From positions 2,044,249-2,068,283 of the forward strand of contig MU646303.1 in assembly GCA_026770585.1 (NCBI GenBank): a stretch of 24,035 nt of DNA, read 5' to 3'. The notes beneath the pieces are model-generated. The model ran no database searches. It saw only the letters and a program-made list of their open reading frames with translations, and had not been told where the DNA came from. Each line of letters starts with the position of its first letter. The first letter of the stretch is position 1. A program made the translations under genes and the position numbers. Shown piece by piece: positions 10,901 through 18,580 of the stretch. Origin of the DNA: Baffinella frigidus (Eukaryota; Cryptophyceae; Cryptomonadales; Baffinellaceae).

Positions 10901-13900
10901 CAGCTTTGAGTATCTGGATTGGGGTTGAGGGTTTACGGGTGAGGGTTTGTGGTTTGTGGTTTGGGGTTTTGGGTTTGGGTTTTGGGTTTTGGGTTTTGGG
11001 TTTTGGGTTTTGGGTTTTGGGTTTTGGGTTTTGGGTTTTGGGTTTTGGGTTTTGGGNNNNNNNNNNTTTGGGTTTTGGGTTTTGGGTTTTGGGTTTTGGG
11101 TTTTGGGTTTTGGGTTTTGGGTTTTGGGTTTTGGGTTTTGGGTTTTGGGTTTTGGGGTGTGGGTTTGGGACGTGGGGTGTGGGGTTTGGGGTTTGGGGTT
11201 TGGGGTTTGGGGTGTAGGGTGTAGGGTTGATGATTTTTGGTTTATAGTTTATGGTTCATGGTTTACGGTTTATGGTTTATGGTTTATGGTTTATGGTTTA
11301 TGGTTTAGGGTTGGGGTGAGAGTTTTGGCACCGATAGCCCTTCTCTTCGACGTATATCTGCAGAATGTCGAGAAGCTTGACCATCTGGGAGTAGACCAGC
11401 ACCCGATGCCCCGCCTCCTGCGCACCCGCGTCACCACCAGGACATCAGCAACCAGAAACCTCATCACCTGGGCATCAGGAACCCGTCATCACCAGGGCCT
11501 TCGGAAACCTGACTGGTTTCACTGATCCGGGCAGGCTTCACAGCAGGAAATCCTGTGGATTGTCAAGAACCTCCATGGCATCAGAAACTCTCCGCTGCGA
11601 AAAACTCTTCCACGCTGCTCGCCGCCCCTCTGCCCTGTTCTGTTCTTGCGGGGCGAATACACGCCTAACGCCTACGCTCTACGCTCCGAGCCTTGGACCC
11701 CAACCCCGCATTCGCTGCGCTTGGTCTCTGCAGCCTCTGCACTGCTCCCCTGGCCTGCAGTATAACCCACTCCCTTAAGCGACCAGGCTGTGGATCTAAA
11801 ATATGAAGCACGGAGTGGCGGTATGCAGCACGATCGAGCCTTGAGTTTTGGCGGACCTTGAGTTTGGGGAGGATGCGATCGAGCACGTCGAACTTCCCGC
11901 AGGATCGCACGATGTTCTCCGGACCGAGGTCGAACTGGTCGTCGAGAAGGTAGGGGTGGTTGCACACCTGCAGAGAGCACCCCTTGAGAACCGTGTGTGA
12001 TCCTGGTTCCAACGTGTAGTAATTTTCACAGGAAATCCAAAGTCGGATCGGTCCCAATCCGAGTTTGGATCCTGGAAATCCGACTTTCAGCCGAGGTCGA
12101 ACAGATCGTCCAATAGGCATGGGTGGTCGCCGCCCGCCATAAATTAGGTGCCGTTTTCACCTCAAGCCCCCCCCCCACGATTTTGACCACAGACGCAGCG
12201 TATCAACTTGAAGAAAGTCGGCCAACCCCCCCCCGCCTGCAAGCGCGCGGCGGCAGTGGTTGGGCTTTGCTGGGTGCGCAGTTGGCAGTCAGCCCTGCTG
12301 GCTGGCAGTTGGGTGCGAGAAGCGCAGTGGGGGAGTCAATGAGTGGGTGAGTGGGTGATTGAGTGAGCGAGCGAGTTAGTGGGCGAGCGAGAGAGACGGG
12401 ATTGGAGGGGCGCGGGTCCCAACCTGGCGAAGGCGAATGACAATGTTGTTGAACGACTTGCCCTGGACGTTGCCCTTGTCATCGCGCGAGCGGAGCGTCG
12501 AGTACTGCAGCTGCCGGTACATGATGCTCTGCAGCCCCGAGAGCGAGCACTTGATGATCACCTGCGGTGGGGGTTTGGGGTTTGGGGTGTGGGGTGTGGG
12601 GTGTGGGGTTTGGGTTTTGTGGTTTGGGGTTTGGGGTTTGGGGTTTGGGATTTGGGGTTTGGGGTGTGGGGTTTGGGGTTTGGGGTGTGGGGTGCGGGGG
12701 TTGGGGTTTAGGGTGTAGGGGTTAGACCTCGCGGTTCTCCGGCATGGAGAGCTGAAGATCCTCGTCGTTCTTCGTTCTCCGGAGCATGAACGGCCGCAGC
12801 ACCTAGTTCAGGGTTTAAGATTTAGGGTTACCTCCCAGCAACGAACCCCAGCAGCAACACGTTACATTCCTGCCGCGCTCGTGCCCGCGTGCCGGCTCGC
12901 GCGCCTTGCTGCACATGCCCGTAGTCTAGCTCTGCCACAGTCTGGTTGCCTGACTTTTTTCAAGTTGAAATGCTGGGGTTGCAGCACAAATCCGCCAACT
13001 CTCGAACGGAAAACAGCTCGTGCTCACCACATTGGTGAGCCCAAGTGCTCAGCACATTCGTGAGCCCAAAGACAGAGACAGCGCCAGCCAGTGGCCATCT
13101 AGTCGTGTTGGCCCAGCGGCTCAGCGATGTGTGCTGCGCTCGCAGAAACCACACTCTCGTCGCTCGCAACGCTGTGCATCGCCTCCGCGTAGGGTACGGT
13201 TGCGGCGAGGTGCAGGGCAGCGATACTTCGGGGAGTTTAGGGTGTAGGGTTTACGTTTAGGTTGAGGGTTCAGGGTTCAGGGTGTAGGGTTGAGGGTTTG
13301 GGGTTCAGGGTTCAGGGTTCAGGGTTCAGGGTTCAGGGTTCAGGGTTCAGGGTTCAGGGTTCAGGGTTGAGGGGCTGAACCTGGTGGAGGCGATTGATGA
13401 GGACCATCTGCTCCTCCTGGCCAACCTCCTCCTCCTCGGCATCCTCCTCGATCGCGAACGGCTTCGAGAACCACGTCTTGAAATCCTGCGGGGGAAAGCG
13501 GTGTTAATATTTTGTCGAACGCGATCGCGACGCCCCCCCTTTGACGAGTCTCAGAGCCCCGGAACAGTGCACCGCTCACGTTTGAGGACCCAAACCGTTC
13601 CGCGGCGGGCTCGTCTCAAGGGTTATAGACTTGTGGACCACCCGTTCCCAGGCTTGCGAGTAATAACGAAAAAAAAGAAGAAGTTGTGCGCACGCCCCCC
13701 CCTCTCGTCGCAGCGCCTCGGAACCGTGCACCCACCTCTCGTCTCAGCACCCCGGAACCGTGGGCTGTTGTGCCTCGTGCTCATTGCGATCCTCACGGGT
13801 TTGGCAAAACACCGAATCCTCCCCAACGAATCTATAAACCAGAAATCACTCGCTGTTGCCGAAGGCTGCTGCATTTTCGGGTTTCAAGTTTCGGGTTTCG

Positions 13901-16784
13901 TATTTCGGGGTTCGGGTTCGTATTTCGTATTTCGGGTTTCAGGTTTCGTATTTCGTATGTCAGGTTTCGGGTCGGAATTTCAAAATGGACGGACCTGGTC
14001 GGTATCGAAGACAGTCGGGAGGAGGAAGTTGAGGAGGTTCCAGAGTTCGTCCACGTTGTTCTGCAGCGGCGTCCCTGTCAAGATCACCTGCCGGGGGGGA
14101 AGGTGTGGTCCGTTTAATGGGGGACACGTCCTTCAACAATCGCGGTTTCGTGTGTGCATTGCAGCCAATCGTCCATCTATTCCTCGCGGATTTTTTTTTA
14201 GCAGAAGATTGGTGGTGTGGGCGCCGAACCCGTGAGCGAGAGGCGCGTGGCAACCGCACACATGATGCTGCGCGCGCAAATTCCAGACATTCCGAAAGCA
14301 GAGAGCGATGGAATCTGTCGCAGCCAGACTCTCCGCCAGCAGTGTGCAGTGCGGTCGATTCTACGTCTCTGCTACGCTCGGGCGTCAAAGATTTTCGCTA
14401 CGCTCGGATTCTGTGTTTCTTCTACGCTCGGGCATCAACGGGGGGGGGGAATACCTTGCGCTTCGAAACATACTCCTTCGTCAAAACCTGCCAACGTGAG
14501 TTGCGCATCGTGAGTTTCTGGAAACGCCACGGCTACACCTAAGGGTGCCTGTAGGCGACATACGTGCGTCCCGAGTGGAAAGCAGACCGCACGAAAGAGG
14601 GAGGGCGCATGCTGATGCAGACAGCTTGCACGAGCGCGGGGGTGCGGAAGAGAGCAGGCAGCGCGTATTGACGCGTATTGAGTTGAGTACATACCACGAA
14701 AAGCTTGGAGTCCTTGTTCTTGAGGCGATGGCCCTCATCGACGATGATGTACGACCACGGGATGGTCTTGAGCATTCGAAGGTCCTCTGACTTCATTGTC
14801 ATCTCGTACTGGATGATCAGAACCTGCCCACACAGCACCACGTACTTTCTCACAAACGAGTTCCAGCTCGAATCACGAGAAAATAGGTCAGACCTTTCAA
14901 ACGGCGTCATCCCGACTGAATCCGAGGTCTCTCAAATCGCAAGTTGCGATTTTGTACAATAAAACAGGAGAATCAACTTCCGGTCTCCTCGTTTTGGGCA
15001 GACTGGATTAACTCAAGACAGAGGTGAAAAACGGACCTGGAACTGTTTTGTCTTGAGCTTGGTGCGGAAGAGCTGCTTCCGCACGTCCTTGGTCCCCTTG
15101 TACACCACCACGTCCATCGTCGGCGCCCTGTCAAACGTCACGCCGCTTCAGCACACGCCGGGCAGGACTCCTCAACCCTACACCCTCAACCCTACACCCT
15201 AAACCCAAAACCCCAGGCCCTAGGAACGTCCATCGTCGGTGCCGTGTGCCCAGCAAGTTACGAGGTATCAGCGGGAGACCTGAATTAATACCAACACCTC
15301 CGCAATGTATACATCCGTGTGTCTGCGCTTCAGCACACGTGCTGGCGGGCAGTACTCACCCCAACCAGGTCCTAGCTCTGCCTCGGCTAAACCGGGGTCC
15401 TGATTACGTACATTTAGATGCTCTTCGTACTGGATTGTCGGTACAAAGTCCTGGTCTAAATGTATTTGATGAGGAGCCCAGATCAAATGAGGGAGAGCTA
15501 GAAGTCGTCGTGAGAGTTCCACCGCGTGGGGCGGTGGCTGCTCAGGGAACCTGATCATGAGTGAACGTGATGCGGCGCGCAAGGAAAACACCAACCAAAC
15601 ACGCCAACACAACCCGAGGGGGGTGGCAGCTTTGTACTATGCCTAGCTGTGGGTTGTTGGGTTTATGGTTTGGGTTTGATTGTTGAGGGTTGATATTTTA
15701 GGGATTAGGGTTTAAGGTTTCGGTTTTCTGGCTTAGGGTTCAGGGTTTAGGGTCCAGGGTCCACGATCCAGGTTTTAGTGTTCAGGGCTTTGGGTTTAGG
15801 GTTTGGGGTTTACGGTTTAGGATTTAGGGTTCATGGTTTAGGGTCTAGGGTGTATGGTTTATGTTTTATGGTTTATTGTACATGGTTCCTGGTTCAGGGT
15901 TCATGGTTTAGGGTAAATGGTTTAGGCTTTGGGGTTAAGTGTTTAGGATTTTGGGTTTAGGGAATATGGTTGAGTGTTTAGTGTTTAGTGTTTAGGATTT
16001 AGGGTATCGGATGAGGCGCGAATGACCATCGCGAGAACTCGATGGCCCAGTTGGTGATGGTCGAGAGCGGCGCGATGATCATGAACGGCCCAGGGTCGCC
16101 CTTGCTCTCGAAAATGTACGTTATCAGCCCGATGACCTGGATCGTCTTCCCCAGCCCCATCTCGTCCGCGAGAATCCCCGACAGGTTGTTGTTGTACAGC
16201 GAGACGAGCCACTGCACGCCCTGGATCTGGTACGGTTTGAGCCGCAGGTCCGCGTTGCCGCACATCTTGGGCTGCTCGAGCACTGTCTCCTTGACCTGCT
16301 TGTTCATCACGTCCTCCATCGAGATCGTCTTCTCCTCATCTTCCTCCTCCTCCCCCTCCCCCTTCTCCTCCCCGTTCACCCCCTTACTCGGGGACCCCGC
16401 GCCCTTGGTGCTCGCCCCCTCCTCCTTCCCCCCCGCAGCCTCATCCTTCCCCCCCGTCTCAAAGATCTCGTGGTCCAGCTTCAGCTTATCATTCACCCCG
16501 GTGGTGGACTTTGCCATTTTCTCAGCGAGAGACGTGAGGTACCCGTCCGTCTTGGCGATGAGCTCTGAGAGCCGCTCGTTCTTCGCGTTCTTCACGTATT
16601 CACGGTACCTGGTTATACCATTGGGAATCAGCAATCATTTTTTCTTCTTCTTGGACATACGAACTCTTGCATTGGCACCAGCGCACATTCTGCCCTTCAC
16701 ATCGGAGTCTGCGCTTGGTTTGCCCGCGTGGCACGCAGCTCTCTCGCTCGCTGTCTCTCTCTCTCTCCCTATCTTTCTATCTAC

Positions 16785-16826
<42 letters not shown>

Positions 16827-18189
16827 GTCTATCTATCTGTCTATCTGTCTATCTGACTGTCTCTCACTCTCTCTCTCCCACCCTCCCCACCCTCGGTGCC
16901 CCAGGGTCTGACGCGGCAGGTCGCAGGCCTCGCACGGGCGGGGACAGACTTATCGAAATCGTTGTCCTTGAGCGCCGCGAGACGCTCCGTGCGCTCCTTA
17001 TCGCGCGCTTTCTCTGCGTTCTTGTGCCACCCCTTAACCTGCGCGGGGTTCATACTCAGAAAACGTAAAAACTGAATCTCTAAACCCGAACACCCTGCTT
17101 GCTTGCTTGCCTGTATTCAGGTACTGCGAAAAAAACAGCTTGCGATACGTAGCTCGTCACCCAGTGCCATGCTCTAGTGCGGCAGAGGCCATGCCGCTGA
17201 GGGCGGCAGACAACATTCACGCAACGATGTACACGGAAGCGGGGGACATCAGGAATTGGACCGACCTGCTTGCACACAGCCTCTCGCAGCCGCTTTACGT
17301 TGCCGTGATGCGCCACGAATCGGCGATGCGTCTGCACCACCTCTTCCAAAAACGCCTGTTGTTCGTGGATTCTGGTTATTTTCGGGGCGGGGCGGGGCGG
17401 GGCAGGCGGGCACACGCGTTAGGAGCTGGGCGATGGTGATGGGATGGAGATGGAGCAGAGATGGGGCGGGGCTGCGGCGACCTGACGCTTGTTGGCCCGA
17501 TGACGCTCCTCGGCCACGCGGCCCTGCTCCTCCCACCGCCGCTCGAAGTCATCACGCGAGAGCGCGGACACGGCGCTGGTGTCGTAGTACTGCAGGGTGT
17601 CGTTTGGTGGCGGGACGGAGACGTCGATGTGGCATGCTGAGATGGCGGTGCGCACCTCGCGCTGCAGGTCCAGGAGCTTGAGAGAGCGCGACTCGCGCTC
17701 TATCTTGTCCGAGAGCCACGTGGGCATGTTCATGGTTGGCAGGCTGTCGACAACCTCTTGCCGCTGCTGCACGTGACTCTTCACATGCCTTTCCCGCATC
17801 TTCAGCACGCTCTCCACTAGTCCTTCGAGCGGCTCCAGTGTGCCGTCTCCGCGCCACCGGAATCCGGGCGGCGCGGCGACAGTCGTGGCCGCCCCGTTGC
17901 TGCCACCCTGTTCTTCTGCCGCCTCGCGCTGAGTCCGGAGCCCGCGGTCGAGGTGGTCCTCGAGCGAGAGCGGATACTGCAGAACCTCGCGAGGCGGGAC
18001 GGGGGCCTTTCCCCGCCCCCGAGCGTCCACCAGCAGGTCGTCGGGCACCGGTAAGTCGCGCTGGAGAAGCCACACAGCGCGCACCTGCGCCCGAATCCTC
18101 GACGAAATTGACTGCGCCGGTGACTCAACCATCCGCGGGGACCCCATCGCCAAATCCCCGTTCGACGCGGTCAGTTTTGAGTGCTTCAT
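4984..18189 (-). CDS. Snf2/Brahma-type chromatin remodelling ATPase, 25 exons
   Basis: Exons: 18189-17482, 17355-17266, 17038-16950, 16608-16027, 15127-15037, 14823-14695, 14487-14455, 14087-13995, 13485-13381, 12802-12728, 12561-12424, 11967-11857, 11417-11332, 10913-10796, 10422-10351, 9681-9532, 9270-9201, 8508-8438, 8132-8082, 7658-7549, 7324-7213, 6987-6871, 6443-6326, 5699-5599, 5115-4984. All junctions are GT-AG and in phase: 3552 nt, 1183 aa. An in-frame TGA lies two codons before the ATG. Domains: a QLQ-like segment (about 28-52, LRAQ-type), an HSA helix region (about 155-310), then the Snf2 ATPase. Motifs: DEMGLGKT (444-451), VDEGH (548-552), LTGTPLQNN (577-585), VCNHPYL (712-718), STRAGG (810-815), RINRIGQ (844-850). 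A SnAC-like region follows, including [21 protein letters not shown] and GLTDAEF. The tail is acidic and Lys-rich with no bromodomain, as in the plant MINU (CHR12/23) class. The family uses ATP to move or evict nucleosomes in SWI/SNF complexes. Oddities: KLIG where RLDG is usual, and an extra segment at about 975-1028. Confidence 0.95.
5166..5241. mobile_element. Short TA-flanked palindromic element
   Basis: The arms 5166-5187 (TACAGTCGACCTA...) and 5220-5241 match as inverted repeats at 21 of 22 positions, around a 32-bp centre. The outermost bases are TA on both sides, which fits a TA target duplication. It sits in intron 24 of the Snf2 gene and is unrelated in sequence to family 1. Confidence 0.75.
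5471..5500 (-). pseudogene. Ghost copy of the 3' end of Snf2 exon 24
   Basis: About 30 bp closely resembles 5593-5624, the end of exon 24 and its donor. Read on minus it would encode DADEEWDE then a GTATCT donor-like site, against DAEEERDE and GTACAT in the real exon. It lies in intron 24, downstream of the real exon. It is short, so chance or shared acidic codons cannot be fully excluded. Confidence 0.5.
6039..6132. mobile_element. TA-flanked MITE, family 1, copy B
   Basis: A 90-bp element (6041-6130) starts TCCCTTAAGTGCCC and ends GGCCACTTGAGGGA, with TA at 6039-6040 and 6131-6132. It shares the CCTAGGCAGGTC and CCCTACGGTAGGGCGTATG core with copies A and C. It lies in intron 23 of the Snf2 gene. 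Confidence 0.8.
6185..6318. repeat. GGGGTTA-type telomere-like array in intron 23
   Basis: About 130 bp of GGGGTTAGG, GGGGTTGGG and GGGTTATGG units on plus (CCCTAAC-like in the gene's sense), ending 7 bases from the donor of exon 23. The unit is G-richer here than elsewhere in the window. Confidence 0.85.
6499..6640. repeat. Imperfect tandem duplication in intron 22
   Basis: The segment at about 6499-6548 (GAAGAGCAGTGGATCTCATG...TGCGTCTCG) recurs at about 6590-6640 (GAAAGAGTAGTGGACCTCAGG...TGCGTCTCG). Neither copy is coding. It is another local duplication inside an intron of this gene. Confidence 0.6.
7010..7200. repeat. GTGTAGG/GGTTTAG array filling intron 21
   Basis: Left half GGGTTTAGGG-like, right half about a dozen GGGTGTA heptamers in near-perfect tandem (7104-7190). 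The array abuts the donor side of exon 21 and fills most of the 225-bp intron. In the gene's sense it reads TACACCC. Confidence 0.9.
7424..7541. mobile_element. TA-flanked MITE, family 1, copy C
   Basis: A 114-bp element (7426-7539), in reverse orientation to copies A and B, with ends TCTCTCAAGTGACC and GGCACTTGAGGGA. TA lies at 7424-7425 and 7540-7541. The shared core (CCCTACGGTAGGG, CCTAGG) is present. It sits in intron 20 of the Snf2 gene, with the outer TA only 7 to 8 bases from the exon 20 boundary at 7549, so the element supplies almost all sequence after the first bases of the donor. Confidence 0.8.
7740..7860 (-). pseudogene. Ghost copy of Snf2 exon 20 acceptor side
   Basis: The segment resembles 7633-7707, which is the 5' part of exon 20 plus upstream intron. 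Shared blocks on plus are CGCGGGCCCAGCCCTGCC/CGCGGGGCCAGCCCTGCC, and CAGTCAAGGCACGCCGCCGCG/CAGTCACGGCACGCCACCGCG. Between these blocks the ghost carries an extra segment of about 40 bp that contains TTAGGGTTTTGGGGTT, a telomere-like word absent from the parent. It lies in intron 19, upstream of the real exon. Confidence 0.7.
7951..8076. repeat. Direct repeat pair in intron 19
   Basis: GGCGTTGCGCGCAAGAGATG... at about 7954-7987 recurs as GGCGTTGCGTTCACGAGATG... at about 8042-8076, next to the exon 19 donor. The two copies are separated by a small CACCCTAGACCCTAGACCC telomere-like patch (8007-8027). Confidence 0.65.
8565..8619 (-). pseudogene. Ghost copy of Snf2 exon 18
   Basis: Read on minus from an acceptor CCTCAG|ACACATC at 8619, it encodes [15 protein letters not shown], against [16 protein letters not shown] in the real exon 18 (8508-8438). 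It is one codon shorter and still in the same phase at its 5' end. A possible donor is CGCGG|GTCT at 8564-8563. That exit phase does not join to exon 18, and it would not join to exon 19. The copies are separated by GATTAGGG-like repeats (8515-8560). Confidence 0.75.
9115..9192. repeat. Telomere-like patch beside exon 17 donor
   Basis: GGGTTTAGGG-like units on plus, including GGGAGTAAA variants, directly beside the donor of exon 17 in intron 17. A separate tandem pair, TTAGGTCGACGCCGAAATGA at about 8915 and 8947, lies further into the same intron. Confidence 0.7.
9348..9500 (-). pseudogene. Two ghost copies of Snf2 exon 17 start
   Basis: Exon 17 begins [11 protein letters not shown] (9270-9238). 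On the same strand, 9384-9352 encodes [11 protein letters not shown] again with a CAG acceptor (CAGCAG|GTGGGG) before it, then diverges to GDRYGG. A second, more decayed copy at about 9500-9473 reads [11 protein letters not shown] and reaches a TGA. Both lie in intron 16, upstream of the real exon. The nearer copy keeps its frame and acceptor but loses the rest of the exon. Confidence 0.8.
9690..9925. repeat. TTTAGGG array at acceptor side of intron 15
   Basis: About 235 bp of TTTAGGG and variants on plus (CCCTAAA in the gene's sense), starting within 10 bases of the acceptor of exon 16. It includes four or more consecutive perfect TTTAGGG units near 9740-9765. Confidence 0.9.
10110..10345. 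repeat. CCCTAAA/CCCTGAA patches at donor side of intron 15
   Basis: C-rich units on plus, so the opposite orientation to the array at 9690-9925 in the same intron. It includes a run of CACCCTA units (10164-10190) and ends next to the exon 15 donor. The two arrays form a head-to-head inverted pair inside one intron. Confidence 0.8.
10431..10600. repeat. Five-copy 32-33 bp tandem repeat in intron 14
   Basis: Five imperfect copies of a unit like GAGTGCTCCGATTCAGATCC start near 10438, 10472, 10505, 10537 and 10569. Alternate copies are more alike (GATTCAG against GATTTAG), so a two-unit period of about 65 bp is also possible. It is non-coding. Confidence 0.75.
10921..11320. repeat. TTTTGGG heptamer array filling intron 13, with gap
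   Basis: About 27 units of TTTTGGG run from 10965 to 11155 with almost no variation, interrupted by the N gap at 11057-11066. Right of it are TTTGGGG, GTGTAGG and GTTTATG units. It fills essentially all of the 418-bp intron 13. The array collapsed or stalled in assembly, so the true length is unknown. The G-rich strand is the template strand for the Snf2 transcript. Confidence 0.95.
11057..11066. other. Assembly gap (10 N)
   Basis: Ten N bases sit inside the TTTTGGG array. The fixed length of ten suggests a gap of unknown size. Confidence 0.98.
12088..12132 (-). pseudogene. Ghost copy of Snf2 exon 12 start
   Basis: Read on minus, the segment encodes [13 protein letters not shown] followed by TGA, matching [13 protein letters not shown] in exon 12 (11967-11857). 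Its upstream acceptor AG has been lost. It lies in intron 11, about 120 bp upstream of the real exon. Confidence 0.8.
12336..12396. repeat. GAGTGGGT/GAGCGA microsatellite
   Basis: A degenerate GAGTGGGTGA then GAGCGAGC run in intron 11, near the donor of exon 11. It is non-coding. Confidence 0.7.
12562..12727. repeat. TTTGGGG array filling intron 10
   Basis: All of the 166-bp intron 10 apart from its edges is GGGGTTT and GGGGTGT heptamers on plus (CCCCAAA in sense). It is one of the purest repeat-only introns in the gene. Confidence 0.9.
13017..13072. repeat. Two-copy 28-bp direct repeat in intron 9
   Basis: CGTGCTCACCACATTGGTG at about 13018 and AGTGCTCAGCACATTCGTG at about 13046, each followed by AGCCCAA. 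It is non-coding. Confidence 0.7.
13230..13376. repeat. GGGTTCA array beside exon 9 donor
   Basis: A tandem run of GGGTTCA heptamers (ten or so near-perfect copies, 13300-13370) preceded by degenerate units. It stops within ten bases of the exon 9 boundary at 13381. In the gene's sense it reads TGAACCC. Confidence 0.9.
13535..13775. repeat. Degenerate ~50-bp repeats in intron 8
   Basis: Blocks of the form CTCGTCTCAGCACCCCGGAACCG recur at about 13545, 13695 and 13735, with a weaker copy near 13600. Another copy-number expansion in an intron, non-coding. Confidence 0.55.
13875..13980. repeat. GGGTTTCGTATTTC repeats beside exon 8 donor
   Basis: Units of GGGTTTC and GTATTTC on plus reach to within about 15 bases of the exon 8 boundary. 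They are diverged relatives of the heptamer repeats seen elsewhere. Confidence 0.7.
14360..14440. repeat. CTACGCTCGG repeats in intron 7
   Basis: Three copies of a unit of about 27 bp ending in CTACGCTCGG (near 14370, 14400 and 14425), followed by a G run just before the exon 7 donor. It is non-coding. Confidence 0.7.
15225..15360 (-). pseudogene. Ghost copy of Snf2 exon 5 acceptor end
   Basis: The plus-strand block AACGTCCATCGTCGGTGCC (15225-15243) copies the exon 5 start at 15109-15127. Further right, CTTCAGCACACGTGCTGGCG (15328-15347) copies the adjacent intron block at about 15149. The copy has gained about 75 bp between the two blocks. A telomere-like patch (15175-15215) separates parent and ghost. 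It lies in intron 4, upstream of the real exon. Confidence 0.75.
15655..16010. repeat. Degenerate TTTAGGG tract beside exon 4 donor
   Basis: About 350 bp of GGGTTTAGGG-like units on plus (CCCTAAA in sense), diverged by insertions and GGTTTATGG variants. It begins within about 20 bases of the exon 4 donor and fills much of intron 4. Confidence 0.85.
16740..16875. repeat. (CTAT)n and CT-rich microsatellite
   Basis: CT-rich flanks surround about 18 CTAT units (16775-16858) with a few CTGT interruptions, in intron 3 of the Snf2 gene. In the sense direction it is a GATA run and gives no pyrimidine tract to the acceptor. Confidence 0.9.
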
Positions 18190-18580
18190 TGATTTTCAGC
18201 GTTGCTCGCGGCGCCGCCAGCCGTTTAGCCCAGGCGGGGCGTGGCGTCAGCCACAAAAGGAACCGCACTCCCTGCAGCCCTCCCCCCGCTCGTTTGAAGA
18301 GTCTCTTCCGAAGAAGCCACAGACAAGAGACTGGCGCGAAAAGCTCCCCTCCACCACGCCTGGAAAATGGCGAATACAGAATCGAGCCGCCTATTCAACC
18401 GTTTTAGAGTTTTAAGAACAGTCAACACTGAGGTTGACTTGTGCCGACGGCCACTTTTTCGGACTTCCGTGGACACGACACTTTTTCCCGAGGGGCTTTT
18501 TCGCGCGAAGGAGATCGCGCAGGAGTCTGAGCGAGGAGAGCGATCCAGCCACCGTTTGAGGTGTTGACAAATTCAGCAGG
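18190..18580. promoter_or_regulatory. Divergent Snf2/MSH6 promoter with E2F-like sites
   Basis: Only 391 bp separates the two start codons, which point away from each other. Two matches to the E2F site (TTTSSCGC family) are visible: TGGCGCGAAAA at 18332-18342 and TTTTTCGCGCGAA at 18497-18509. In plants and animals MSH6 and other S-phase genes are E2F targets, which makes a shared cell-cycle control likely but unproven. A self-complementary block, AAGAGTCTCTTCCGAAGAAG, lies near 18297-18316. No TATA box was found at a convincing distance from either start. Confidence 0.65.

Noticed and set aside
10906-11525. Long frames encoding [13 protein letters not shown]-type proteins
   Set aside because: They are plain translations of the TTTTGGG array in intron 13 and occur in all three frames across an N gap.
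13384-14235. 283-aa plus-strand frame
   Set aside because: It crosses antisense of Snf2 exons 8 and 9 and repeat-rich intron 8; no domain.
15246-15612. Overlapping frames in intron 4
   Set aside because: They include the exon 5 ghost and a TACATTTAGA/TCTAAATGTA inverted word pair but no protein signature.
16042-16911. 289-aa plus-strand frame with [10 protein letters not shown] tail
   Set aside because: Antisense of Snf2 exon 4 running into the CTAT microsatellite.
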